From Faecalibacillus faecis (GTDB lineage: Bacteria; Bacillota_I; Bacilli_A; Erysipelotrichales; Coprobacillaceae), in NCBI RefSeq assembly GCF_003024675.1, contig NZ_PYLP01000001.1:62001-126000 (forward strand): DNA of 64,000 nucleotides, given 5' to 3'. The notes under the pieces are model-generated. The model worked only from the letters and a program-made list of their open reading frames with translations. It was not told the origin of the DNA and did not search any database. Below, piece after piece: positions 52,020 to 60,476 of this stretch. The translations under genes and the position numbers were made by a program. Position 1 is the first letter of the stretch. The number at the start of each line of letters is the position of its first letter.

Positions 52020-52659
52020 TTTGATTATATTTTTTATAACGTAATGTTTTAAAAAACATATAAATAAATAAAAGAAGATGAATAAGAAAAATACTTAAAT
52101 AAATGAGGTTTTGATATTGAAAGTGTAAATAGTAAAAAAGACAAATAATGATTAAATCAACAACATAACAATAAAGAGGAATCTGACTTGAAAAAAGTTT
52201 TGCTTTTTTAAGCATCTTTAAAAGTTTAGGACGATCAATTAATATAATATCATTTACAGAAGCAAGCTGATAAGCTGCTTCTGTGAAATAAGAATTCGTA
52301 ATGACAATTGCGCAATCTAAATGATAGTAGGAAATTCCTCCATAAGCTTGTTGAATAGCACTCACACCAATATTCTTTTGATATCTTTTACACTGAAAGC
52401 CATAAGAAACTTGATTCTTTTTAGCAAGAAGATCAATGCCGTAATCACCACTTGCTTGAGTGATTTTGACAGAATGATAACCGCTTTTAATCAGGAGTTT
52501 TTGAATTAATAATTCAAATTCAAAACCGGTAAGATGATCGATTTTATTTTCATCAATATGTAGACAAAAAATATTTTTATAAAATTGGAAAATCCAATGA
52601 ATAAGTGTTTTTAAAAACCAGTAAGGATATAAAAGACAAATTTTATAAATAAAAGACAT
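51988..52659 (-). CDS. Membrane-anchored Mrr-like restriction endonuclease domain protein
   Basis: 223 aa. The central domain (about 42-150) is an Mrr-type PD-(D/E)XK nuclease: TGFEFELLIQKLL (Glu 47/49), ASGDYGIDLLA (Asp 76) and YGFQCKRY (Gln 89, Lys 91), then LIDRPKL. An N-terminal hydrophobic stretch (about 5-30) and two C-terminal membrane helices (about 159-180 and 184-204) tether it to the membrane. Cytosolic Mrr proteins cut modified DNA; membrane forms are less studied. Nothing adjacent suggests a restriction partner. The catalytic residues appear intact. Confidence 0.78.
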   Translation of the reverse strand: MSFIYKICLLYPYWFLKTLIHWIFQFYKNIFCLHIDENKIDHLTGFEFELLIQKLLIKSGYHSVKITQASGDYGIDLLAKKNQVSYGFQCKRYQKNIGVSAIQQAYGGISYYHLDCAIVITNSYFTEAAYQLASVNDIILIDRPKLLKMLKKAKLFSSQIPLYCYVVDLIIICLFYYLHFQYQNLIYLSIFLIHLLLFIYMFFKTLRYKKYNQIKEYAIHDYQ

Positions 52660-52698
52660 AAATTCACCTCTTCGTGATTATAACATAAGGAGTATTCT

Positions 52699-53301
52699 AT
52701 GAAAAAATTTCTTTTGAAAATTATTAGTATTTTCTTAATTATTGTTAGTGGGTTTTGTGGCTATTATGGTTATTTAGGCTATCAAATCTATCAAGATAAG
52801 ATAGAAGAACGATCTTTATCTGAAAGAGTCGATCAATTAAAAAGTAAAGAAGACTATGTCACGCTCAATCAAATTTCACCGATTTATAAAGAAGCTGTTT
52901 TAGAAAGTGAAGATCGTCGTTTTTATCAGCATGGTCCGGTAGACTATTATGGTTTAGCACGTGCCATGTTTACCAATCTAACAACCTTTTCTTTTAAAGA
53001 AGGTGGTTCGACCATTACTCAACAGCTTGCTAAAAATCTATGTCTTTCATTTGAAAAGGATCTTTCACGTAAATTTGCGGAAGTCTTTATCGCTAAAGAT
53101 TTAGAAGATCACTATAGTAAAGATGAAATTTTAGAAATGTATTTAAATATTACGTATCTAGGTGAAGGAAATTATGGGATTCAAGCAGCAAGTCAGCATT
53201 ATTATCATATTGATGCCATTGATTTAAACAAGCAACAAAGTGAGGTATTGGTTAAAACTTTAAAAAGACCAAGTATCTATAATCCTTCTAAGATAAATTA
53301 A
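52699..53301 (+). CDS. Monofunctional biosynthetic peptidoglycan transglycosylase (GT51)
   Basis: 200 aa with one N-terminal membrane anchor (about 4-28) and a GT51 domain. ESEDRRFYQHGPVDYYGLARA (coordinates about 52900-52962) holds the catalytic Glu, followed by GGSTITQQLAKNL (52993-53031) and the second Glu region KFAEVFIAKDLE. There is no penicillin-binding transpeptidase domain, so it polymerises glycan strands from lipid II only. The SD is AAGGAG. Confidence 0.92.
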   Translation: MKKFLLKIISIFLIIVSGFCGYYGYLGYQIYQDKIEERSLSERVDQLKSKEDYVTLNQISPIYKEAVLESEDRRFYQHGPVDYYGLARAMFTNLTTFSFKEGGSTITQQLAKNLCLSFEKDLSRKFAEVFIAKDLEDHYSKDEILEMYLNITYLGEGNYGIQAASQHYYHIDAIDLNKQQSEVLVKTLKRPSIYNPSKIN

Positions 53302-53327
53302 AAGACAGCAATTAAGCTGCCTTTTTT
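53301..53327. terminator. Terminator, mgt / fur-family gene
   Basis: AAAGACAGC and GCTGCCTTT form a stem with one mismatch over AATTAA, followed by T residues on the plus strand. Confidence 0.65.
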
Positions 53328-53710
53328 TCTAAGCAACTTTCACAGATGCCAGACATATTGATATCAATAACATCGATATGATGTTTATAAGTTTGTTCAA
53401 ATTGTTTGATGATTTTTTCATCATTGTTATCAAGATCATAAATGGTTTGACAACAGTTACACATAAAGTGCATGTGTGGTTGAATATTACCATCATAATG
53501 AACCATGGTATCCCCTAGATCAAGTTTCTTGATTTGTTTTGTTTCAACAAGTTGATTTAAATTACGATAAACAGTTCCTAAGCTTAAATGAGGATAATCA
53601 ATTTTTAAATCTTGATAAATCATTTCAGCTGTAGGATGGTCATATCTATTTTTTAAATTGTTGAAAATGAGCTCTCTTTGTTTAGAGTATCGAATCTTAA
53701 TTTCTTTCAT
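53312..53710 (-). CDS. Fur-family regulator (PerR-like)
   Basis: 132 aa. Winged HTH KNRYDHPTAEMIYQDLKIDYPHLSLGTVYRNLNQL (about 20-55), then the dimerisation domain with HMHFMCNCCQTIYDLD (about 93-108) and the second pair CESC (about 124-127), forming the structural Zn(Cys4) site. The YDHPTA His and PHMHF His pair match regulatory metal ligands of PerR-like proteins. It would repress peroxide- or metal-response genes and itself, through the palindrome at 53721. PerR versus Fur/Zur cannot be settled from sequence alone. Confidence 0.88.
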   Translation of the reverse strand: MKEIKIRYSKQRELIFNNLKNRYDHPTAEMIYQDLKIDYPHLSLGTVYRNLNQLVETKQIKKLDLGDTMVHYDGNIQPHMHFMCNCCQTIYDLDNNDEKIIKQFEQTYKHHIDVIDINMSGICESCLEKKAA

Positions 53711-53720
53711 AATTTTCTCC

Positions 53721-53741
53721 TAATAGTAATGGTTACTATTA
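53721..53741. promoter_or_regulatory. Fur/PerR-type box
   Basis: TAATAGTAA-TGG-TTACTATTA is a perfect 9-bp inverted repeat, 10 bp before the fur-family start. It resembles the per/fur box layout, consistent with autoregulation. Confidence 0.65.
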
Positions 53742-53765
53742 TTATAAATAAATACCATACATCTG

Positions 53766-54674
53766 TCAAATCAATACAAATTGAAGAAATAGTAAACAAA
53801 GAATAAAGGAAAGAATTCCATGATAGAGACGAGAAAGAAAATATTTTTTAAAAGAATAGGGAATAGCTTCTAAAAGATTATCAGCTTGCATCATAACGGA
53901 AAAGCCACTAAAAGAGAGAAAGAAACATACAAAAGGAAGCATTTTTTTGGACTGATGAATGATTTTTAAAGAGCCACTACTAAATTCTAAAATTCCTTTA
54001 AGATAATCAAAAGAAAATTGAGGAAAAACATCTTGTAAAAAAGAAACAAAAAATTGGAAAATCAACATATATCCTAAAATAAAGAGGAAAGCATAGACAC
54101 TGGAAAGAACACTTTTTTTAAAGGCTTTTACAAAAGAAAGATGTGGTTGTTTTAGAGTTTGAAGGACTTGTTTAAAAGTAAATTTTTTTTGAGGATGATG
54201 ATAAAAGGAAGCGAGTATAAGACTTGGTAAAAGATGACAAATGAGGATTAAAAAAGAATAAGGTGTGTTTAAGGAAACAAAGATAAAAGAAATAGAACTA
54301 AAAGAAGCAATAGATAAAAGGTGTTGAAGTTCATCAAGGTCAATATAATTTAATTCATAAGCTTCTTTAATGATTTTTACATTGGTTGGATAGCCACAAA
54401 AAAAGGAAACAAAATAAAGAGAGGACATCATTGGCGTTAAAGAAAATAAAGCATAAAATGGTTTTTGGAGAAAATAAGCAAGAATGTCTAAAATACCTAA
54501 ATTTAAACAAAGAGAAACAAGAATCATAAAAGGAAGTAAAGAAGGTAATAGATTTTTAAAGACAATGGTAATGACATCATGGCTGACATCAACAATCGTT
54601 GACATATGAAAAAAAGAAAAGAGAGTTAAAAATGTGACAAAGAGTAAAGTAAAATAGTCATTATATCTTTTCAT
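53766..54674 (-). CDS. YlbJ-like sporulation/nucleoside-recognition membrane protein
   Basis: 302 aa with about eight membrane segments. KNLLPSLLPFMILVSLCL and FFCGYPTNVKIIKEAYE (coordinates about 54348-54398, minus) match YlbJ, and the second half repeats GILEFSSG as in the Gate/nucleoside-recognition fold. In Bacillus, YlbJ is a sporulation-related membrane protein; its presence may be a relic of sporulation ancestry. Divergent from hflX with 40 bp between. Confidence 0.78.
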   Translation of the reverse strand: MKRYNDYFTLLFVTFLTLFSFFHMSTIVDVSHDVITIVFKNLLPSLLPFMILVSLCLNLGILDILAYFLQKPFYALFSLTPMMSSLYFVSFFCGYPTNVKIIKEAYELNYIDLDELQHLLSIASFSSISFIFVSLNTPYSFLILICHLLPSLILASFYHHPQKKFTFKQVLQTLKQPHLSFVKAFKKSVLSSVYAFLFILGYMLIFQFFVSFLQDVFPQFSFDYLKGILEFSSGSLKIIHQSKKMLPFVCFFLSFSGFSVMMQADNLLEAIPYSFKKYFLSRLYHGILSFILCLLFLQFVLI

Positions 54675-54714
54675 AGAGGCTCCTAATTGGTAGAATACTT
54701 AAAGAGGTGATAGA

Positions 54715-55920
54715 ATGAAAGCAATCTTAGTATTAACATCAACAAATCCTTTTTTTGAAGAAGAACTTAAATCTTTATGTGAGGCTTGTCATATTGAAAT
54801 AGGAGATGTTGTGATTCAAAAATTAGAAAAAATAAACCCAGCAACGTATATAGGTAAAGGTAAAATTGAAGAAATTAAATTAAAACTTCAAGATGAAATG
54901 ATTATCTTTGATGATGAACTGACACCATTACAAGTTAAAAACTTAACAGATTTATTAGAAACAGAAGTTACAGATCGTACAGATTTGATTTTACGTATTT
55001 TTGATGAGCGTGCTAAAACAAAAGAAGCGAAGCTTCAAGTAGAAATAGCGCGTGATCAGTATTTATTACCACGTCTTGTAGGAATGCAAGAACATATGTC
55101 TCACCAACAAGGTGGTTCTGGTTTTAGGGGTTCAGGTGAAAAACAAATTGAACTTGATCGAAGAATCATTGCTAGAAAGCTTGCCCGCTCTCGAAAAGAA
55201 CTGGCTGAAATCGTCAAACAAAGACAAGTACAAAGACGAAGAAGAAAGAATAACCAAATTCCGGTTATTGCTTTAGTAGGTTATACAAATAGCGGAAAAT
55301 CGACTTTATTGAATACGTTATGTCCTGATAAACAAAAGAAAGTTTTTGAAAAAGATATGTTATTTGCGACTTTAGAAACATCCACAAGACATATTAAAAT
55401 AAAAAATCATGATTGTTTACTTACAGATACTGTTGGTTTTATTGAAAGATTGCCTCATCATTTAATTCAAGCTTTTCGTTCCACTTTAGAAGAAGTAAAA
55501 GAAGCAAATCTTTTATTACATGTTGTCGATACAAGTTTTGAAGACTATCAAATGCAAATAGAAACAACCAATGAAGTCTTAAAATCATTAGGGGTTGAAA
55601 ATACACCAATGATTTATGTTTATAATAAAATTGATTTAAATAAATATGCTTATATCCAACCACAATCACCTTATGTTTTTATTTCAGCAAAATATAAAAG
55701 AGGTCTTGATTTATTAGAAGATGAAATCTCACATCTTCTCTTTAAAGATTATGAAGTATTTGAACTCTCTATTCCTTATAGTCAAGGAGAAGATTTTAAA
55801 TATTTACAACAACATTGTTATGTAAAAGAAATAGAATACTTAGAAAAAAGTATTTATTTGAAAATAGAAGCAAGAAAACAAGAAATAAAGAACTATTTAC
55901 ATTATTGTTTAAAACATTAA
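54715..55920 (+). CDS. hflX: GTPase HflX
   Basis: 401 aa. The N-terminal HflX domain is glycine-rich (QQGGSGFRGSGEKQIELDRR, about 138-157). The GTPase domain has G1 GYTNSGKSTL (about 189-198), G3 DTVGFIERLPHHL, G4 NKID. HflX binds the 50S ribosome and splits stalled ribosomes. The SD is AGAGGTGAT. It shares a terminator with the DUF1846 gene. Confidence 0.95.
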   Translation: MKAILVLTSTNPFFEEELKSLCEACHIEIGDVVIQKLEKINPATYIGKGKIEEIKLKLQDEMIIFDDELTPLQVKNLTDLLETEVTDRTDLILRIFDERAKTKEAKLQVEIARDQYLLPRLVGMQEHMSHQQGGSGFRGSGEKQIELDRRIIARKLARSRKELAEIVKQRQVQRRRRKNNQIPVIALVGYTNSGKSTLLNTLCPDKQKKVFEKDMLFATLETSTRHIKIKNHDCLLTDTVGFIERLPHHLIQAFRSTLEEVKEANLLLHVVDTSFEDYQMQIETTNEVLKSLGVENTPMIYVYNKIDLNKYAYIQPQSPYVFISAKYKRGLDLLEDEISHLLFKDYEVFELSIPYSQGEDFKYLQQHCYVKEIEYLEKSIYLKIEARKQEIKNYLHYCLKH

Positions 55921-55948
55921 AAAAATAAGCCAAAATTGGCTTATTTTT
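55921..55948. terminator. Bidirectional terminator, hflX / DUF1846 gene
   Basis: AAAAATAAGCCAA and TTGGCTTATTTTT form a perfect 13-bp stem over AA, directly after the hflX stop. Confidence 0.85.
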
Positions 55949-57425
55949 GATATATACGATTAAATTGGAATTTATCTTCTGAAGTTAAACGAATACCTAA
56001 ACGTTTTAAAGTATCAATATCTGTTTCAGATAAGATGACTGATGAATGGGCTTCACAGTATTGTAATTGTTCAATACATGATAAAGCTTTTTTAGCGTTT
56101 TCATTATTATTTGCGGAAATAGATAATGAAAGTAAAATTTCATCTGTATGTAAACGAGGATTCTTATTTTTTAAGATTCCTTTTTTTAGTTTAGCAACAG
56201 GTTCAATAACTTCAGGTTCAATTAGTAAAATATCATCATCAATATTGGCAAGATATTTTAATGCATTTAATAAACATGCTGAAGCACTTCCAAGTAAAGA
56301 TGTTGTTTTACCAGTGATAATATGTCCATCATTAAGTTCAATCGCAAATCCTGGTTCATTGGTTTTTACTTCGATTTCTAATGCATGATTGACACATTTA
56401 CGATCTGTAGCTTTTAAATCTAAAGTAAGCATGATGGCTTCAATTTTAGAGATTGCTGATTTATCAACAAGACCACGTTTAAAATCGAGTTTTGTTTGAT
56501 AATAACGACGAATGATTTCTTGTTTACTTGCTTCTTTACATGCTTCGTCATCAATAATCGCATTTCCAGCCATATTGACACCCATATCGGTAGGTGATTT
56601 ATATGGACATGTTGACATGATTTTTTTGAATGTTGATTCTAAAACAGGAAAGATTTCAACATCTCTATTATAGTTTACAGTTGTTTCGTTATAAGCTTCT
56701 AAATGGAATGGGTCAATCATATTGACATCATTTAAATCTGCCGTAGCTGCTTCATAAGCTAAGTTTACAGGATGTTTTAAAGGAATATTCCAAATAGGGA
56801 ATGTTTCAAATTTTGCATATCCTGCTTTAATACCATGAGTGTATTCATGATAAAGTTGTGATAAACAAGTCGCCATTTTTCCACTTCCTGGACCAGGTGC
56901 TGTTACGACAACAAGTGGTTTTGTTGTTTCAATGTAATCATTGATTCCAAATCCTTCTTCTGAGACGATTTTTTCAATGTCATTTGGATAACCTGCAATA
57001 GGGTAATGTCTAAAGACTTTAATACCCAAGTTTTCTAGTTTCTTTTGAAAAGCAATGGCATGTACTTGGTTTTCAAAACGGGTAATTGTGACACTTCCAA
57101 CATAAAGTCCAATGTTTTGGAAAGCATCAATCAATCTTAAAACTTCTAAATCATAAGTGATTCCTAAATCACCACGCATTTTATTGTTTTCAATGTCATT
57201 GGCGTTAATGACAATAATAATTTCTGCATCTTGTTTTAATTCTAATAACATTTTTAACTTACTATCAGGTTCAAATCCTGGTAAAACACGAGATGCATGA
57301 TGGTCATCAAATAATTTACCACCAAATTCTAAATAAAGCTTATTATCAAATTGTTTAATACGCTCTTTGATATATTTTGATTGTAATTCAATGTATTTTT
57401 CGTTACTAAATCCAATTTTTCTCAT
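55941..57425 (-). CDS. DUF1846 domain protein
   Basis: 494 aa, full length for DUF1846. Features are the N-terminal [20 protein letters not shown], a conserved [19 protein letters not shown], and [20 protein letters not shown] (coordinates about 56847-56906), a Walker-A-like loop (GPGSGK). The family is widespread in Firmicutes with crystal structures but no agreed reaction; the P-loop suggests nucleotide use. It is divergent from argF, sharing the intervening regulatory region. The SD is GGGAGAA. Confidence 0.85.
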   Translation of the reverse strand: MRKIGFSNEKYIELQSKYIKERIKQFDNKLYLEFGGKLFDDHHASRVLPGFEPDSKLKMLLELKQDAEIIIVINANDIENNKMRGDLGITYDLEVLRLIDAFQNIGLYVGSVTITRFENQVHAIAFQKKLENLGIKVFRHYPIAGYPNDIEKIVSEEGFGINDYIETTKPLVVVTAPGPGSGKMATCLSQLYHEYTHGIKAGYAKFETFPIWNIPLKHPVNLAYEAATADLNDVNMIDPFHLEAYNETTVNYNRDVEIFPVLESTFKKIMSTCPYKSPTDMGVNMAGNAIIDDEACKEASKQEIIRRYYQTKLDFKRGLVDKSAISKIEAIMLTLDLKATDRKCVNHALEIEVKTNEPGFAIELNDGHIITGKTTSLLGSASACLLNALKYLANIDDDILLIEPEVIEPVAKLKKGILKNKNPRLHTDEILLSLSISANNNENAKKALSCIEQLQYCEAHSSVILSETDIDTLKRLGIRLTSEDKFQFNRIYQK

Positions 57426-57500
57426 CTTTCATTTTCTCCCTGTCCCTTATTATATATAATTTGTCTTATTTTTAAACAAAATAATAATTATTTATCAATA

Positions 57501-57529
57501 TTGAAGAAATATCAATATTTTGATAAAAT
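57501..57529 (+). promoter_or_regulatory. Predicted argF promoter
   Basis: TTGAAG (57501-57506), 17-bp spacer, TAAAAT (57524-57529) with an extended TG before it, 25 bp before the ATG. Confidence 0.65.
57510..57525. repeat. Inverted repeat in the argF promoter spacer
   Basis: TATCAA-TATT-TTGATA, 6-bp arms. TATCAATATT also occurs at 57493-57502, so the promoter carries a direct repeat plus an inverted repeat, as an operator would. Confidence 0.45.
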
Positions 57530-57554
57530 AATTTTTATTAAAAGGGGGATTATT

Positions 57555-58547
57555 ATGAATCTTAAAAATAGACATTTTTTAACATTAAAAGATTATTCAA
57601 AAGAAGAAATTAGATATTTATTAGACTTAGCACATCAATTAAAAGCAGATAAAAAAGCAGGGAAAATAGGACAACATTTATTAGGGAAAAATGTATGTTT
57701 GATTTTTGAAAAAACCTCAACAAGAACACGTTGTTCTTTTGAAGTAGCTGCTTTAGATGAAGGTGGACATGCTACATTTTTAAGTAACTCACAAATGGGG
57801 AAAAAAGAATCCATTGAAGATACAGCTAAAGTATTAGGTAGAATGTATGATGGTATTGAATTTAGAGGATTTAAACAAGAAACAGTAGAAGCTCTTGCTA
57901 AATATTCAGGAGTTCCTGTTTGGAATGGTTTAACTGATGTAGATCATCCAACACAAACACTTGCAGACTTTCTTACTATCGAAGAACATTTAGATAAACC
58001 ATTAGAAGATATTAAATTTGTCTTTACTGGAGATATTCGTAACAATGTATGTTATGGTTTAATGTATGGAGCTGTTAAAATGGGAATGCATTTTGTTTGT
58101 CTTGGTCCAAAATCATTACATATTGATCCAGAAGTGCTTGCTTATTGTAAAGAAGAAGCAAAAAAATCAGGTGGAACAATTGAAGTGACAGATAATGTAG
58201 ATGAAGCAGTTAAAGATGCAGATGTTATCTATACTGATATTTGGGTAAGTATGGGTGAAGATGAAAGTCTTTATAAACCAAGAGTAGAAATGTTATCACC
58301 ATATAAAGTCACTCAAGAAATGATGAATAAAACAGGAAAAGATTCAACTTTATTTATGCACTGTTTACCATCATTCCATGATTTTGAAACAACTGTTGCG
58401 AAAACAAAACATGATGAAGGTATTGATATTCGTGAGGTTGAAGATGAAGTCTTTAGATCAAAGAATTCTGTTGTTTTTGATGAAGCAGAAAACAGAATGC
58501 ATACAATTAAGGCTGTTATGGTAGCGACACTTGGAAAAGATGCTTAG
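57555..58547 (+). CDS. argF: Ornithine carbamoyltransferase
   Basis: 330 aa from ATG 57555, after AAAGGGGGAT; the longer ORF from 57501 runs through the promoter. The carbamoyl-phosphate site [12 protein letters not shown] (coordinates about 57718-57753), [15 protein letters not shown], and ornithine-site HCLPSFHD (58360-58383) are intact. It makes citrulline from ornithine and carbamoyl phosphate; it could act in arginine synthesis, with argH 4 kb away, or in the deiminase pathway. Confidence 0.95.
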   Translation: MNLKNRHFLTLKDYSKEEIRYLLDLAHQLKADKKAGKIGQHLLGKNVCLIFEKTSTRTRCSFEVAALDEGGHATFLSNSQMGKKESIEDTAKVLGRMYDGIEFRGFKQETVEALAKYSGVPVWNGLTDVDHPTQTLADFLTIEEHLDKPLEDIKFVFTGDIRNNVCYGLMYGAVKMGMHFVCLGPKSLHIDPEVLAYCKEEAKKSGGTIEVTDNVDEAVKDADVIYTDIWVSMGEDESLYKPRVEMLSPYKVTQEMMNKTGKDSTLFMHCLPSFHDFETTVAKTKHDEGIDIREVEDEVFRSKNSVVFDEAENRMHTIKAVMVATLGKDA

Positions 58548-58557
58548 CATCTTTTTT
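58535..58557 (+). terminator. argF terminator
   Basis: AAAAGATGC and GCATCTTTT form a 9-bp stem around TTA, with the argF stop codon in the loop, then TT. Confidence 0.75.
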
Positions 58558-58620
58558 AAATTTAAGTCTTTTTTAAGCAAATTTTTTAATTTTGTGCTAT
58601 GATAATTTTAGGTGATCATC

Positions 58621-59379
58621 ATGAAAGGTAAGACATATGTACTCTCTGACATTCATGGTAATTTTGAAATATTTAAAAGAATGTTAGATAAAATACAATT
58701 TAATAGCCAAGATCAACTTTATATACTTGGAGATATTTGTGATCGTGGACCTTGTAGTTTGGATATCTATTTTTATATTCAAAAATTTGATAATATTACT
58801 TTACTTAAAGGAAACCATGAATATATGATGCAAGAAGCTTTAAAAGAATCCATTGATCATAATGATTTTGATTTTCCAAGTTGCGAATTTAAACTTTGGT
58901 CACAAAATGGTGGAGAAAAAACGATTGAAAATATTCGTCAATATCTACGTAAAAAGAAATTGTATCACTGTGATTACACCATTGTAAGAAATGTTTTTTT
59001 AAGAAATCTCTATAATTATCTTAAAAACTTACCTTTGTATTTAGAATTAACAGTCAATAATAAAGATTATATTTTAGTTCATGCTGGAATTGATCCTGAA
59101 AGAAATCTTGATGATCAAGAAGAAGATACACTTTTATGGATTCGTGATTATTTCTTTTTGAGTGAATGTGATTTAAATAAAACCTATATTTTTGGTCATA
59201 CACCTCTTTGTTTTATTAATCGTGATCAAAGTTTTAGTGTCTGGTATGATGATGAATTTCATAATAAGATTGGAATTGATGGGGGACTTGCTTTAGGAGA
59301 AAGAGGTCAACTTAATTGTATTTGTTTAGATGATGAACAAGTATTTGTCCTTAAAATGAGTGAGGTAAACGATGCGTAG
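58621..59379 (+). CDS. Metallophosphatase (PPP serine/threonine phosphatase type)
   Basis: 252 aa from ATG 58621, after AGGTGATC; a GTG at 58612 is on the SD. PPP motifs are SDIHGNF (about 9-15), GDICDRGP (about 38-45), KGNHEYM (about 66-72), HAGID and FGHTPL, making a dinuclear-metal phosphoesterase like the bacterial PrpA/ApaH-like enzymes. Targets may be phosphoproteins or nucleotides. It overlaps the next gene by 8 bp. TGCTATGAT is a likely extended minus 10. Confidence 0.9.
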   Translation: MKGKTYVLSDIHGNFEIFKRMLDKIQFNSQDQLYILGDICDRGPCSLDIYFYIQKFDNITLLKGNHEYMMQEALKESIDHNDFDFPSCEFKLWSQNGGEKTIENIRQYLRKKKLYHCDYTIVRNVFLRNLYNYLKNLPLYLELTVNNKDYILVHAGIDPERNLDDQEEDTLLWIRDYFFLSECDLNKTYIFGHTPLCFINRDQSFSVWYDDEFHNKIGIDGGLALGERGQLNCICLDDEQVFVLKMSEVNDA

Positions 59380-60184
59380 TGCTTTTTATGCTTTAATTAA
59401 TTTTATCAATACATCAAAAGTAGATGATGTTTATTCCAATGCAGCAAAGATGATTTTAGAAAATATTAATAAAATACCAGAATATAATATTATGGATGTG
59501 GCAGAAATGTGTTTTGTTTCTACAGCAACAATTTCAAGATTATGTCGTAAGTTGAATTATGAAAGTTTTAGTGACTTTAAAATGGATGTCAAAATGAATT
59601 TACGTTATTTTAATCATGATTCTATGCGTATGCAATTTGATCATCAATTACCTGTTTTTCCTGTTGAAGGAAAAACAGCGAAAGATTTATTTATTGATCA
59701 TTTTGAAAATATTGTACAAAATTTAAGATCAACTTATGAAATGATTGAATTTGAAGGATTAGAAAAACTTGTAGATCTCATTTATCAAAGCAATGAAATT
59801 TGTTTTGCAGGGAACTTTTTTACCCAATCTGTTTCCATGCAACTACAAATTGAATTATCCTATTTAGGAAAGAAATGTACAGGAATGTATCCTTTACAAA
59901 GTCAAAAAGAAGTGGTTCGTAATTTAAAAGAAAATGATCTAATTATTGTTTCTTCAATTGCAGGAGGTTATTGGCAAGATCATCCAGATATGTTAAGAGA
60001 AATTGCAAAAAGTAAAGCACATAAAATATGTGTTACCCAAGTCGAAAATATGCCATACCAAGATCAATTTGATATGATTATACAGGTAGGGACAGATCAT
60101 CTATCTTTAATAGGCAAGTTTTCAATTACTTATATTTTTGAATTATTAGAAGCACTTTATCATATAAAATATGGTCGAGTATAA
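59372..60184 (+). CDS. MurR/RpiR-family regulator
   Basis: 270 aa. N-terminal RpiR HTH (about 20-75; VAEMCFVSTATISRLCRKLNYESFSDFKMDV), then a SIS domain (about 125-250; ICFAGNFFTQSVSMQLQIELSYLG and IVSSIAGG). The phosphosugar loop SSIAGGYW departs from the usual SxSGxT. It is coupled to the phosphatase gene by an 8-bp overlap. Its stop codon lies 3 bp before the ISL3 target duplication, so the original terminator of this gene has been interrupted by the insertion. Confidence 0.88.
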   Translation: MRSAFYALINFINTSKVDDVYSNAAKMILENINKIPEYNIMDVAEMCFVSTATISRLCRKLNYESFSDFKMDVKMNLRYFNHDSMRMQFDHQLPVFPVEGKTAKDLFIDHFENIVQNLRSTYEMIEFEGLEKLVDLIYQSNEICFAGNFFTQSVSMQLQIELSYLGKKCTGMYPLQSQKEVVRNLKENDLIIVSSIAGGYWQDHPDMLREIAKSKAHKICVTQVENMPYQDQFDMIIQVGTDHLSLIGKFSITYIFELLEALYHIKYGRV

Positions 60185-60187
60185 TAA

Positions 60188-60195
60188 AAAGGGCG
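60188..60195. repeat. Left 8-bp target site duplication of the ISL3 element
   Basis: AAAGGGCG, identical to 62651-62658. Exact 8-bp direct repeats are typical of ISL3-family transposition. Confidence 0.9.
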
Positions 60196-60226
60196 GGCTT
60201 TATGAAATAACATGATATTTTTGAAA
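60196..60226 (+). repeat. Left terminal inverted repeat
   Basis: Begins GGCTTTATGAAATAACATG and contains CATGATATTT (60211-60220) and GAAA (60223-60226). Confidence 0.8.
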
Positions 60227-60239
60227 TAGAGCTAATGAG

Positions 60240-60283
60240 AAACCATGAGGCAAATCTCAAATGAGACACCTCATGGTTTTATA
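60240..60283. terminator. Hairpin at the left end of the ISL3 element
   Basis: AAACCATGAGG (60240-60250) and CCTCATGGTTT (60269-60279) form a perfect 11-bp stem; inside it ATCTCA and TGAGA can pair further. It lies between the transposon genes and the left end, and probably ends transcription from either side. Confidence 0.7.
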
Positions 60284-60287
60284 TTGT

Positions 60288-60476
60288 CTAAAAATCTACA
60301 TGTCTGAGTTCGAAAAGTTTATCTAGGATATCATAGTTTTTCAAAGCTATATTCTTTATGTCTTCCAACTCCTTGTTTAGGGCCTGTATTTTTAAATCAA
60401 TTTCATCTAGCGTTATATTGCAGTTTTCATTAAACGCCTGATAATCTTCATCTACAATCACTGTATATTTTTTCAT
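60288..60476 (-). CDS. Small coiled-coil accessory protein of the ISL3 element
   Basis: 62 aa, acidic, with a predicted coiled coil (about 20-58, ITLDEIDLKIQALNKELEDI). The start overlaps the transposase stop by 4 bp (ATGA), implying co-translation. No family recognised; it may be a transposase partner or an unconserved passenger ORF. Confidence 0.5.
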   Translation of the reverse strand: MKKYTVIVDEDYQAFNENCNITLDEIDLKIQALNKELEDIKNIALKNYDILDKLFELRHVDF

